40,075 nt of DNA from an uncultured Prevotellaceae bacterium (GTDB taxonomy: Bacteria > Bacteroidota > Bacteroidia > Bacteroidales > Muribaculaceae): the NCBI GenBank assembly GCA_900318335.1, contig ONKF01000029.1:1-40075 (forward strand). Direction: 5' to 3'. The notes under the pieces were generated by a model. The model did not search any database. It had not been told where the DNA came from and saw only the letters and a list, made by a program, of their open reading frames with translations. The position numbers and the translations under genes were made by a program. Below, in pieces: positions 9,382-17,263 of the stretch (position 1 is the first letter of the stretch; every line of letters starts with the position of its first letter).

Positions 9382-10137
9382 ATGGCAAGAATTGAGGATT
9401 TCTTCACGTTGACCAACAGTGTAGAGGGTATTGATGATGAGCAATACCGCCACCTTGAGCCCATGATACGCGCCATCGATGCGATGGCCAATGCGACTTA
9501 CCAGAGCATTTATGTCATCGACTACTTGAAGCATGGCTTCCTGCATGTGGCGAGTAATCCGTTGTTCCTGTGTGGGCACACTGCCGAGGAGGTTCGCCAG
9601 ATGGGCTACCGCCTATATATCGACCACGTTCCCGCCGAGGAACTGACGATGCTCACTGAGATTAATGAGGTGGGCTTTAAACGCTTCAACGAGGAGCTCA
9701 TGACCGAGCGCAGCCGCTGCTTCATGAGCTACGACTTCCATATTGTGAATGGCGAGGATTGCTATCTGGTAAACCACAAGATTACACCGTTTGCACTTGC
9801 GCCCGACGGACGTGCCTGGCTGGCGATGTGTGTCGTGTCGTTGTCTCATCACACCACTCCCGGTCATGTGGAGTTCCGCAAGAAGGGTCAATCCATTTAT
9901 TGGGAATATGACCTGAACGGTCATCGCTGGCAGGAACACAGAAGCGTGACCCTGAGGCAACAGGAAAAACAGGTGCTCATCCTGTCGGCTCAGGGTTTCA
10001 CAGTTCAGCAGATTGCCGACAAGATGTGCCGTGCGCTGGATACAGTTAAAACCTACAAGCGTGCACTGTTTGAGCGCCTGGGTGTGCGTAGCATCACCGA
10101 GGCGCTAACTGTTGCCACTAATCAGGTGCTGTTGTAG
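9382..10137 (+). CDS. PAS-like domain / LuxR-type HTH transcriptional regulator
   Basis: A 251-residue cytoplasmic protein. The N-terminal half (about 40-155) looks like a PAS sensor domain (SIYVIDYLKHGFLHVASNP; VNHKITPFALAPDGRAWLAM). The C-terminus (188-245) is a GerE/LuxR helix-turn-helix: TLRQQEKQVLILSAQGFTVQ, then IADKMCRALDTVKTYKRALF. There is no receiver domain, so it would respond to a ligand or to its own PAS state rather than to a histidine kinase. It is divergent from receptor paralog 2. The imperfect-dyad sites at both receptor promoters are plausible targets, but no binding is shown. The stop lies 12 bp from the end of the convergent DUF3298 gene. Confidence 0.87.
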   Translation: MARIEDFFTLTNSVEGIDDEQYRHLEPMIRAIDAMANATYQSIYVIDYLKHGFLHVASNPLFLCGHTAEEVRQMGYRLYIDHVPAEELTMLTEINEVGFKRFNEELMTERSRCFMSYDFHIVNGEDCYLVNHKITPFALAPDGRAWLAMCVVSLSHHTTPGHVEFRKKGQSIYWEYDLNGHRWQEHRSVTLRQQEKQVLILSAQGFTVQQIADKMCRALDTVKTYKRALFERLGVRSITEALTVATNQVLL

Positions 10138-10149
10138 AATCAGAGAAAA

Positions 10150-11010
10150 TTATTCGGTGTAGTCGATGAGTTCGAGGCCGTAGGGGGTGAAGAGGCGTTT
10201 CATCTCCTCGGGCTTGAGCATGTAGGGATAGATGGGGGCATCGATGGCTCCCTGGGCATAGCTGGCAATCTCATAGACCTGATAGACGGCGTGGAACACT
10301 TGGCCATCGATATGGAAGTCACGGGGCAGGGGCAGCAGTCCATTGTCGGGGAGGAAGAGGTCGTCCTTGTCGTAGTCGTAGGTTTGCTTGATGGACTTCA
10401 GGATTGCGGTGCGCAGTAGGGTAGTGTCGGCGATGACGTCCTCAAAGGCGACGGCCTTCTCGTTCTTGAGATCGTAGGTGACGTAGTTGTTGGCGTAGAT
10501 GCCGTGAGCAGCACCGGCCATATAGGAACTGGTTCCCAGATGGTAGATGAGCAGGCGGTCGGTCATGCTTTCCATGATCACGCTAACCTCGCTGCTCGAG
10601 AGTTTGCCTTCATCATCCTTGATGGAGTTGGCGGGAATAAGCTTGTCGCTTTCGATTTCAGTATAGTTGGCTGGATTCAGCAGGAAGTCGATGACCTTGT
10701 CCAGCTGGTTGAGACCTGCACTGTCGGTCATGGCTCTGAACAGGGCTTGCTGGAGCTCGGGACAGGGCTTGCCATTGATAACCTGTGGCCAGAATGCCGA
10801 GAAAGTGTTATCAAAATACATCGTGTCGCCCTCGTCGTTGACGTAGGTGAACATTTTTTCGGCATCGATGTTATTGAATTGGCACAAGGTGCTGTCCATG
10901 ACCATGTTGCCGTCATTGGACGGGATGTTGCCATTGCTCTTGGCGCATGACCACAAGGTGGTCACTGTGATGATGGTTAAGGCGAGAAGGATAATCTTTT
11001 TCATTGTCAT
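10150..11010 (-). CDS. DUF3298-type lipoprotein
   Basis: About 286 residues. A lipoprotein signal is clear (MKKIILLALTIITVTTLWSC, lipobox Cys). The C-terminal half carries the DUF3298 (RsiV/PdaC C-terminal-like) pattern: SYMAGAAHGIYANNYVTYDL, then a conserved aspartate-rich EDVI segment and a terminal region with PYMLKPEEMKRLF. Family members are envelope proteins, some of which bind or modify cell-wall material; the role here is unknown. An upstream in-frame start at 11097 is rejected because the promoter -7 box (11035-11042) lies between it and the signal peptide. ATG 11010 (MTMKK) or 11004 (MKK) are both possible. Confidence 0.75.
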   Translation of the reverse strand: MTMKKIILLALTIITVTTLWSCAKSNGNIPSNDGNMVMDSTLCQFNNIDAEKMFTYVNDEGDTMYFDNTFSAFWPQVINGKPCPELQQALFRAMTDSAGLNQLDKVIDFLLNPANYTEIESDKLIPANSIKDDEGKLSSSEVSVIMESMTDRLLIYHLGTSSYMAGAAHGIYANNYVTYDLKNEKAVAFEDVIADTTLLRTAILKSIKQTYDYDKDDLFLPDNGLLPLPRDFHIDGQVFHAVYQVYEIASYAQGAIDAPIYPYMLKPEEMKRLFTPYGLELIDYTE

Positions 11011-11034
11011 ATACCGGTTTAATTGTTGTTTTTG

Positions 11035-11042
11035 CAAAGGTA
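11035..11042 (-). promoter_or_regulatory. -7 element for the DUF3298 lipoprotein gene
   Basis: Minus-strand TACCTTTG, a full match to TAnnTTTG, about 25 bp before the chosen ATG. It decides the start of the gene, ruling out the longer frame. Confidence 0.6.
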
Positions 11043-11077
11043 TATAATAATGATGAGAATATATCCGGGTAAAGCAC

Positions 11078-11238
11078 AAAAAAAATCCTCGACTCACGTC
11101 GGGGATTGCTTAACTAATTAACCTTCTAATACCATTAACATAAACCTTAAAACAATCTTTTCTGTTTTCTTCTGAGTTGACAACTGTCTCACGACACCTG
11201 AAATCTCATAACCTTAAAAACTAATACCATGAAAAACC
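11078..11238 (-). ncRNA. candidate small RNA (about 160 nt)
   Basis: This gene-free stretch has its own consensus -7 element (11243-11250) and ends in a good intrinsic terminator (stem 11084-11093 with 11098-11107, one mismatch, GTGA loop, then eight U). The putative RNA has no long reading frame. It contains repeated ATGGTATTAG and AAGGTT(T)A motifs near both ends (minus strand). It is isolated from the Nudix gene by a separate terminator at 11306-11343. It could instead be the leader or attenuator of the DUF3298 gene that follows, but that gene has its own -7 box. I cannot assign it to a known RNA family from memory. Confidence 0.5.
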
Positions 11239-11242
11239 GATG

Positions 11243-11250
11243 CAAAAATA
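11243..11250 (-). promoter_or_regulatory. -7 element of the candidate small RNA
   Basis: Minus-strand TATTTTTG matches TAnnTTTG, followed about 6 nt later by the predicted start of the RNA. The -33 box is weak (TATG, 20 bp upstream). Confidence 0.45.
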
Positions 11251-11305
11251 GTGCTAAATATGTTTTATAACATACTTTTTGAGCACAAAGTGACGTAAAA
11301 TTAAC

Positions 11306-11343
11306 AAAAATTCACAGCAAAAAGCCATTTGCTGTGAATTTTT
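11306..11343. terminator. bidirectional terminator downstream of the Nudix gene
   Basis: A perfect 16-bp inverted repeat (11306-11321 with 11328-11343, 6-nt loop) with A-rich and T-rich outer ends, 28 bp past the Nudix stop codon. It ends the minus-strand operon starting at 15039. Confidence 0.85.
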
Positions 11344-11371
11344 ACATTTATTAACAATCTAACCTGGCGGA

Positions 11372-11896
11372 TTACCGCTTGGACAGCGTTGCAAAGTAGA
11401 TCATGTCAATCTCCTCATAGGAGAAGTCCCCACTGAAGAAATTACCCGTCTTGAGCTTGAGATAGTCCGAGAGGCGTTTCAGGGCCATATTGAACATTTC
11501 CTGGTGGTCGAAGGCCAAATCGGGCAGCCGGTTGATGGGGAACCACTTGGCCACATTGGCATCATCGCCGCCCTGGACTTCCTGGACGCGGGTGAGTGTG
11601 AAAAACGCGATAGAGATAACGCGTTCGCGCGGATCGCGGTCGGGAGTGGCGAAGGCGCCCAACTGTTCGATATTGGACACCTTGAGACCGGTCTCCTCGA
11701 GCAATTCACGGCGTGCGCCCTCAGGGGCGTCCTCGTCTATATTGAGGAAGCCGCCAGGGAAGGCCCAGCAGCCCTTGTACGGCTCGTTGCCGCGCTCGAT
11801 GAGCAGCACGTTAAGCCTGAGTCCATCGTAGCCGAACACGACGCAGTCGGTCGTTACGGCGGGGTGGGGATAGCGGTAGCAGAAATTTCCTTCCAT
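11372..11896 (-). CDS. Nudix hydrolase
   Basis: 174 residues from ATG 11896. The Nudix box G-x5-E-x7-REUXEEXGU is complete: Gly49, Glu55, then REUXEEXGU as RELLEETGL at 63-71. Nudix enzymes hydrolyse nucleoside diphosphates linked to another group, using Mg2+; a preceding AFPGGFLNIDE favours ADP-ribose/NAD-type or oxidised-nucleotide substrates, which cannot be resolved here. The long frame to 11956 overlaps the previous gene, so the ATG 7 nt after that gene's stop is preferred. It is the last gene of the operon that includes meaB; no functional link to MeaB is evident. Confidence 0.88.
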   Translation of the reverse strand: MEGNFCYRYPHPAVTTDCVVFGYDGLRLNVLLIERGNEPYKGCWAFPGGFLNIDEDAPEGARRELLEETGLKVSNIEQLGAFATPDRDPRERVISIAFFTLTRVQEVQGGDDANVAKWFPINRLPDLAFDHQEMFNMALKRLSDYLKLKTGNFFSGDFSYEEIDMIYFATLSKR

Positions 11897-11903
11897 TGTT
11901 GTC

Positions 11904-12374
11904 TTACTTCTCAATAAAGAACACCTCCAGTTGCTGCGGGTCAACAGCGCGGTCAAGAGCTACAGCGGTAAAGGGCACCAGAGTGTAGCTGGTCTTGGTG
12001 CCACGGTTCACCTGGTATTTCATGATGATGCTGTGGTCGTTGCGCTTCACTTCCAGCGGGGTGACCATCGTGGGACGGTTGGTCTCGGGCAGCAGGACGG
12101 CGATGACAAACTGTTTCTTCCAGTTGATGTCGGTGGGCAGGCCGCCCATAACGGCAGCCTCACCGAAGAAGCCCTTGAAGTCCTGCTCGTTATCGAGGAT
12201 GAGACGTTGCACATGGCTGCAGTCGACGTCGTTGCGCACATAGTAGTTTTTCAGCTCAGTGAAGGGGACTGCTTTGGCTCCTTGCTGAGCCTTGCGCAGC
12301 TGGCTTGAAGTCGCACACTGGCAGCATAGCATGACCACGGCGACCAGCGAAAGGATGAGGGTTAATCTTTTCAT
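11904..12374 (-). CDS. small lipoprotein, possibly PrcB_C-like
   Basis: 156 residues with a lipoprotein-type N-terminus (MKRLTLILSLVAVVMLCCQC, lipid attachment on Cys17-20). The rest is a compact beta-rich domain. INWKKQFVIAVLLPETNRPT followed by MVTPLEVKRNDHSIIMKYQV and a terminal TLVPFTAVALDR...VFF pattern recall PrcB C-terminal-like domains (weak resemblance by eye). The ATG overlaps the TGA of meaB (ATGA), so translation is coupled. Function unknown. Confidence 0.7.
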   Translation of the reverse strand: MKRLTLILSLVAVVMLCCQCATSSQLRKAQQGAKAVPFTELKNYYVRNDVDCSHVQRLILDNEQDFKGFFGEAAVMGGLPTDINWKKQFVIAVLLPETNRPTMVTPLEVKRNDHSIIMKYQVNRGTKTSYTLVPFTAVALDRAVDPQQLEVFFIEK

Positions 12375-13525
12375 GAGTTTTTATGTTCGTGAATGATTTT
12401 GCTGTAATAGAAGTTGAGCACATCGCTTGCAGCGACAAACGATGTCTGTTTCCCTGCCAGGACAGTGTCCTCCTTGATGCTGAGCAGGCGCTCGATTTCG
12501 GGGTCGAAATAGAAGCGTGCCAGCAACTGCTCATTGATGGTCTCGCGCATCCAGTAGCGCTCCTGCTCGTGGCGTTTCTCGTCAAAGTAGCCGCTCGCCT
12601 TGACGTGGGCAAAGTAGCGGTCGATCATGTCCCACACCTTGTCAATGTCCAGGTCGTAGTAGCCCGAGTAGGTAATCACTTCGGGCAGGAAGCCGCTGGG
12701 GGGCAGGGGATAGAGGTGGAGGGCGTTGCGGAACTGGGCGGCAGCCAGTTGGGCGCGCTCGATGTTGTCGCCGTCACACTTGTTGATGACGATGCCGTCG
12801 GCCATCTCCATGATGCCGCGCTTGATGCCCTGCAGCTCGTCACCGGTGCCGGCAAGCTGGATGAGCAGGAAAAAGTCCACCATCGAGTGAACCGCGATTT
12901 CGCTCTGTCCCACGCCGACGGTCTCGACAAAGATGGTATCATAACCCGCTGCCTCACACAGCACAATGGTCTCGCGCGTCTTGCGGGCCACACCGCCCAG
13001 CGAACCTGCCGAGGGGGAAGGGCGGATGAACACGTCGGGCTCGATGGCCAGACGTTCCATGCGCGTCTTGTCGCCCAGGATGGAGCCCTTGGAGCGCTCG
13101 CTGCTGGGGTCAATGGCCAGTACGGCCAGTTTGTGTCCCTGCTTGATGACATGCATGCCGAAGGAGTCGATCGACGTGCTCTTGCCGGCGCCAGGCACTC
13201 CGGTGATGCCGATGCGGCGGGAGTTTCCCGTATAGGGGAGGCACTTCTCGATGACTTCCTGGGCAATAATCTGGTGCTCGGCATTGCGGCTCTCGACCAG
13301 CGTCACTGCCTGACCCAGGACAGCGCGGTTACCCTTACGGATGCCCTCGACATACTCGGCGGGCGTCAGTTGGGGTTTACGCTTGCGCTTGAGATAAGGA
13401 TTGACGATGGGCGGTTGCTCGACACCGCTATTCACTTGCAGGCCAGTGAATTGGTCATCGTTCTCGGGGTGCTGCATACTGGGGCACTCCTCGGTGTGCT
13501 GTACGATTCTTGATTTGTCTGCCAT
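12371..13525 (-). CDS. meaB: methylmalonyl-CoA mutase-associated GTPase MeaB
   Basis: 384 residues of the MeaB/ArgK family of SIMIBI G-proteins. Walker A is GVPGAGKST (109-117). DPSS (139-142), ETVGVGQSE (201-209, switch region) and the base-recognition NKCD (248-251) are all present. MeaB protects and reloads adenosylcobalamin-dependent methylmalonyl-CoA mutase and gates delivery of the cofactor by adenosyltransferase, which is also encoded here (34076-34630). The mutase genes are not in the window. The first ~50 residues form an N-terminal extension before the helical region; an internal Met17 start is also possible. It lies 15 nt after the DUF1573 gene and overlaps the lipoprotein gene by 4 nt. 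Confidence 0.95.
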   Translation of the reverse strand: MADKSRIVQHTEECPSMQHPENDDQFTGLQVNSGVEQPPIVNPYLKRKRKPQLTPAEYVEGIRKGNRAVLGQAVTLVESRNAEHQIIAQEVIEKCLPYTGNSRRIGITGVPGAGKSTSIDSFGMHVIKQGHKLAVLAIDPSSERSKGSILGDKTRMERLAIEPDVFIRPSPSAGSLGGVARKTRETIVLCEAAGYDTIFVETVGVGQSEIAVHSMVDFFLLIQLAGTGDELQGIKRGIMEMADGIVINKCDGDNIERAQLAAAQFRNALHLYPLPPSGFLPEVITYSGYYDLDIDKVWDMIDRYFAHVKASGYFDEKRHEQERYWMRETINEQLLARFYFDPEIERLLSIKEDTVLAGKQTSFVAASDVLNFYYSKIIHEHKNS

Positions 13526-13540
13526 ATATTATGATGATAG

Positions 13541-14647
13541 TTATTTTTTATTGTCAATGATACCCACGAGGCGTATGGTCACCCGTGGTGAGTCGGGGTC
13601 GTTACACAGGAGCGTGAGCGGCACGTTCAGGATGCCGTCATGCTGCTGTGACGTGTCCACAGTCACAGTGACTTTGGCTGCCTTGCCGCGCTTGACCTCC
13701 TGCTTGTCTGACTTGACGGTGACGCCTTCGCCCTGTGGAACCCACAGGCGGCGGATGGCGAGTTTGTCCTTGCCCTTGTTGGTGATGGTGAAGGTGCGTG
13801 TCACCACATCGCCTGCCGTCATGTTGCCGAAATCCACCCTGTCACCGCAATCCAGACCCACGACGGGAGCATCGGCACGTTGCTGGTCGGTCATGCCTTC
13901 AAAGTCCTCGATTACCTGGGCCATCACATGGATGTCGGCACTGCCGTCAATAGCGGTGGACTGTTGGGTTAAAGGCCTGCAGTGGAGTGTCAGAGTGTCG
14001 ATATTAAGTCCCCACAGCGGTGCTTGCCCTGACAGGTAATGCACCGTGAGTGCTGTGACGCGTGCCGGAGGGACCGTGTCGGGCACTACTGCGGGCTTGA
14101 TGTAGTTGCAACCGCCCTGCACGCTCACCAGGATGGTGTCGGTCGAGGCGTTATAGGCACTCAGGTATTGTGTCTTGTTCTTGCCTCGGGTGATTTCTCC
14201 CATCGGGATGTCGCCCTGGCTGATGCGCAGCGATCCCGCTTGCAGGGGATACTGCTTGTCGAGTGTGGCGGCGGTGGGGATGACGTTACCCGTTATTTCC
14301 AGGACGGAGCGCTTGGGCACTGTATTGGTAAAGATGAGCGCCTGCTTGCTGAACTGGCCAGGGCGCCCTGACGGGTTATAGGTGATAGCCACGGTCGCCG
14401 TGTCTCCGGGCATAATGGCATCTTGGGGATAGGTAAGGCCCGTGCAGCCGCAACTTGCCTGTGCCTTGACGATGAGCAGGGGCTCGTTGCCCGTATTGAC
14501 AACGCGCATCTGGCAGGTGACCTTGCCATCCTGTTCCATAAAGACGCCGAAATCATGCTTGCTCTCCAGCCATGATGCCACGGGCTGTGCAGTGGCCGAC
14601 AGGGCCATCGCAGCCAGCAATAACACTATGTGGAGGGTTCGTTTCAC
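13541..14647 (-). CDS. DUF1573 domain protein, long form
   Basis: 368 residues with a signal peptide (1-20) and a DUF1573 immunoglobulin-like domain at about 25-125 (HDFGVF, VNTGNEPLLI, SCGCTGLTYP at 65-74). A central region of unclear fold follows. A second Ig-like segment starts near 265 (VDFGNMTAGDVVTRTFTITN). It is a secreted or periplasmic protein of unknown function. The start codon is GTG, overlapping the TAG stop of the smaller DUF1573 gene by one base (TAGTG), so it is translated by coupling. The SCGC motif is also in the upstream paralog. Confidence 0.85.
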   Translation of the reverse strand: MKRTLHIVLLLAAMALSATAQPVASWLESKHDFGVFMEQDGKVTCQMRVVNTGNEPLLIVKAQASCGCTGLTYPQDAIMPGDTATVAITYNPSGRPGQFSKQALIFTNTVPKRSVLEITGNVIPTAATLDKQYPLQAGSLRISQGDIPMGEITRGKNKTQYLSAYNASTDTILVSVQGGCNYIKPAVVPDTVPPARVTALTVHYLSGQAPLWGLNIDTLTLHCRPLTQQSTAIDGSADIHVMAQVIEDFEGMTDQQRADAPVVGLDCGDRVDFGNMTAGDVVTRTFTITNKGKDKLAIRRLWVPQGEGVTVKSDKQEVKRGKAAKVTVTVDTSQQHDGILNVPLTLLCNDPDSPRVTIRLVGIIDNKK

Positions 14648-15039
14648 TATTTCTTGGGGACGACAGTGCCCTCGATGTGCAGGGTAGTTGTGCGTTCCTT
14701 GCCGTTGGTCTTCACTTTGACGGTTTTCTTGAAGGCACCGGGGCGTCCGATGGGGCTGTAGGTCACCTTGATTTTACCTTTCTTGCCTGGCTTGATAGGC
14801 TTGGATGGATACTCGGGACGCGTGCAACCGCACGATGCCGTGACATCGATGATGAGCAGGGGCTTGTCGCCAGTGTTGGTGAACTCAAAGGTGCACGACA
14901 CGGGGCCCTTGGACTCCTGGATGGTGCCGAAGTCATGGCTCTTGACAGGAAACGATGCCTCGGCTTGCTTGCCATCGGCCATTGCGCTCAGGGCGACCAT
15001 GCAGATGGCGAAAACCGCAATAAATAACCGTTTAGCCAT
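14647..15039 (-). CDS. DUF1573 domain protein, short form
   Basis: 130 residues: signal peptide (1-21) then a single DUF1573 domain (HDFGTI, FEFTNTGDKPLLIIDVTASC, GCTRPEYPSKPI, then a KITYSPIGRPG-type strand). These proteins are abundant in Bacteroidetes envelopes and have no established function. First gene of the operon running to the Nudix gene. The ATG at 15039 follows a consensus promoter at 15071-15101. Confidence 0.9.
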   Translation of the reverse strand: MAKRLFIAVFAICMVALSAMADGKQAEASFPVKSHDFGTIQESKGPVSCTFEFTNTGDKPLLIIDVTASCGCTRPEYPSKPIKPGKKGKIKVTYSPIGRPGAFKKTVKVKTNGKERTTTLHIEGTVVPKK

Positions 15040-15070
15040 TTTCTCAAGTTTTTGATAATTGTCTAACCTG

Positions 15071-15101
15071 CAAAGTTAGGAACATTTTTTGGTGGCACAA
15101 A
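15071..15101 (-). promoter_or_regulatory. promoter of the DUF1573-meaB operon
   Basis: On the minus strand TTTG (15098-15101), a 19-bp spacer and TAACTTTG (15071-15078): a full Bacteroidetes promoter about 35 bp before the first gene. Confidence 0.75.
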
Positions 15102-15160
15102 CTGAAAGTCGTTTATTTAATATTATTTTATTGTTATGTAACGGAAAAACCGCTCTAAAC

Positions 15161-15191
15161 TTGTGAAACCAGATAAAAGTGTTTACATTTG
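15161..15191 (+). promoter_or_regulatory. promoter of the DUF2059 gene cluster
   Basis: TTG (15161-15163), a 20-bp spacer and TACATTTG (15184-15191). It decides the start of the next gene: the frame open from 15189 would begin inside the promoter, so ATG 15237 is used. Confidence 0.75.
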
Positions 15192-15236
15192 CGGTATTGG
15201 ATAAATAGCATATTATTAACGCAAATAGAATTGATT

Positions 15237-16151
15237 ATGAAAAAGACCAGATTATTTATTGCATTGCTGGTGATGCTGGTTGCCGCCAGTGGCTATGCTC
15301 AGGACAGTTACCGCCAGGCTGTTAAGGATTACATGAAAGCAGTTAACCAATTAGAGAAGGAAAAGGCGTTAATCTCAAGTATGAGTATGATGTTTGATAG
15401 GGATGGTAAAGTTGACATTGACCAGTTGACAAAACGCTATCTTGATGAACAGTATGAGAATGACATGATTGACTTCTATGTCTTCGCATATAAAGGACAA
15501 GGCATTACCGAGGCTGATTTGAGAGAATTGTCATCGCTGCTCACTACCCCTGAGTCTGAGACCTTAACCGCCCATACCAAAAGCTGGATGATGGAGTACG
15601 CCTCCTATATGATAACACCGTTCATGGAGCAGATGAAAGTTTTACAAGAACCGATGGAACCTGGTGAATATTTGGACAAGGTAAAAGACTACGTGTCTTT
15701 TTTAGACTCGCCCGTTCAGCCCAAACCGGAGATTGATGCTGCCTATGCCGATAAATTCAATCATGTGATGTTGGGATCGCCTGTTGTAAAGCAGATGATG
15801 GACATGATGCTCAAGAGGCTAGATGAAAAAGATCCCGAGTTACAAGAGTCGAGTAAGAAGGTTAAAGATTGGATGACCAAGAATGTGCCCGTTCTCTTGC
15901 TGAATTTCGCTTACGGCAATTTGACTGACGAAGACCTTGACTATGCTGCCAAGCTTCAAGCCAACGAGACCTATAGCAAATTCCTGAACTTTGACCTGAG
16001 CAGCATCGATATGGAGAAATACTATAACAAGCATGCTTATTTCAAGTACCTGAATTGGATGAAGGAACAGGGTGCAAAGACCAGCGAAGACCCCAACGCC
16101 ATCATGGAATACTTCAAGTCGGCGCTTGAATTTCTCAACACGAATAAGTGA
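15237..16151 (+). CDS. DUF2059-like secreted protein, copy 1
   Basis: 304 residues. The signal peptide is MKKTRLFIALLVMLVAASGY with cleavage after AQ. The DUF2059-like helical core is about 45-125: LTKRYLDEQYENDMIDFYVF, then [20 protein letters not shown]. The C-terminal helical half (YGNLTDEDLDYAAKLQANET) resembles a second, weaker repeat of the same motif. DUF2059 proteins are periplasmic and uncharacterised. First of three tandem paralogs with closely similar signal peptides and diverged mature parts. Probably in the envelope; function unknown. Confidence 0.78.
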   Translation: MKKTRLFIALLVMLVAASGYAQDSYRQAVKDYMKAVNQLEKEKALISSMSMMFDRDGKVDIDQLTKRYLDEQYENDMIDFYVFAYKGQGITEADLRELSSLLTTPESETLTAHTKSWMMEYASYMITPFMEQMKVLQEPMEPGEYLDKVKDYVSFLDSPVQPKPEIDAAYADKFNHVMLGSPVVKQMMDMMLKRLDEKDPELQESSKKVKDWMTKNVPVLLLNFAYGNLTDEDLDYAAKLQANETYSKFLNFDLSSIDMEKYYNKHAYFKYLNWMKEQGAKTSEDPNAIMEYFKSALEFLNTNK

Positions 16152-16194
16152 CGATATCAACACTAAGGGATTAAGAATCCTGCTGAGTGTTTTC

Positions 16195-16255
16195 TCACTT
16201 CGCTTTGAAGTTTTGTGATAAAAGCTTAAAGTCAGGGTATTACTTTTTTAAAACA
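16195..16255 (+). repeat. intergenic repeat, copy A
   Basis: TCACTTCGCTTT (16195-16206) followed by CTTAAAGTC-AGGGTATTAC-TTTTTTAAAA recurs before copy 3 of the gene family (17195-17250). The duplicated unit therefore included the upstream region as well as the gene. Confidence 0.6.
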
Positions 16256-16262
16256 GGTGAGT

Positions 16263-17189
16263 ATGAAAAAAACAAGATTTCTCATCGCGCTGCTGGTGAT
16301 GCTGGTTGCCGCCAACGGCTATGCTCAGGATAGTTACCGCCAGGCTGTGAAGGATTACTTGACTGCAATTGGCCAATTTGAAAAGACCAAGTCACTCCTT
16401 TCAGATATGAAGATGCTGTTTAAGAAGAGTGATCAGGTGGACATTAACCAGTTGACACAACGCTATCTTGATGAACGGTTTGAAGATGACATGTTAGACC
16501 CTTACGTGTCGGAGATGACAGAAATCGGCATGAGCGAGGCCGATTTGAGAGAAGTCGCGTCACTGGTTTCCACGCCCGAGGGCAAGACCTTTGCAGAACA
16601 TGAGCAAGAATGGATGGCCGAGTTCTTAGCTGAATTTATGATGCCGTTTATGATGCTGGAAGAAGACAAGGCGCCTGCCGAAGCGCCTGCCGAAGACAAG
16701 GATTGGAGCAGTGGGGGACTGGCCGATCTCCTGGGTGAGCCCGTTCAGCCCAGAGCCGATATAGATCCCGCCTATGTCGCCAAATTCAAGGATGTGATTC
16801 TGGAATCGCCTATCGCCAAGAATATGATGGATGCGATGATGAAGCGGATGGATGAAGATTCTTCCGATGAGTCCAAGAAACAAGAAGAGCGTAAGGCTTT
16901 TACCGATTGGATGGTTCCAAGCATGTCTGCTCTCTTGCTGAACAGCGCTTACGGCAATTTGACCCTCGAAGACCTTGATTATGCTGCCAAACTCTATGCT
17001 AACGAGTCCTATTGCAAACTCGGAAGCTACGACTCATTTGATAATGATAAGTTAAAAATGGGCTATTTTATACTCAAATACATGGATTGGATGAAGGAAC
17101 ATGGCGCGACGCTCAGCGAGGATCCCCAAGACGCTGCTGAGTTCCTTAAGTCAATGTTTAATCTTGATAACTTGGATTTGGACAAGTGA
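16263..17189 (+). CDS. DUF2059-like secreted protein, copy 2
   Basis: 308 residues from ATG 16263 (a GTG six bases earlier is less likely). Signal peptide RFLIALLVMLVAANGYAQ. DUF2059-like core: LTQRYLDERFEDDMLDPYVS and MSEADLREVASLVSTPEGKT. It differs from copy 1 by an acidic/alanine insert (EEDKAPAEAPAEDKDWSSGG) at about 137-156. The C-terminal part again carries YGNLTLEDLDYAAKLYANES. Its first ~90 coding bases are almost identical to those of copy 3, while the mature proteins are much more divergent. Confidence 0.78.
   Translation: MKKTRFLIALLVMLVAANGYAQDSYRQAVKDYLTAIGQFEKTKSLLSDMKMLFKKSDQVDINQLTQRYLDERFEDDMLDPYVSEMTEIGMSEADLREVASLVSTPEGKTFAEHEQEWMAEFLAEFMMPFMMLEEDKAPAEAPAEDKDWSSGGLADLLGEPVQPRADIDPAYVAKFKDVILESPIAKNMMDAMMKRMDEDSSDESKKQEERKAFTDWMVPSMSALLLNSAYGNLTLEDLDYAAKLYANESYCKLGSYDSFDNDKLKMGYFILKYMDWMKEHGATLSEDPQDAAEFLKSMFNLDNLDLDK
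16272..16354 (+). repeat. 83-bp exact repeat over signal-peptide region, copy A
   Basis: Identical base for base to 17273-17355. It covers the codons for the signal peptide and the first ~10 mature residues of DUF2059 copies 2 and 3. Confidence 0.9.
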
Positions 17190-17194
17190 TTCCT

Positions 17195-17250
17195 TCACTT
17201 CGCTTTATTATTTATAAAGATTCTTAAAGTCGGGATAATATTTTTTTAAA
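17195..17250 (+). repeat. intergenic repeat, copy B
   Basis: Same TCACTTCGCTTT start as 16195, then CTTAAAGTC-GGGATAATA-TTTTTTTAAAA. It precedes DUF2059 copy 3 in the same position as the repeat before copy 2 and may hold a shared regulatory or RNA element. Confidence 0.6.
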
Positions 17251-17263
17251 ATAATTGGTGGAT

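Noticed and set aside
12383-13513. Open frame antisense to meaB
   Set aside because: MeaB motifs are complete on the minus strand; the plus-strand frame is a shadow.
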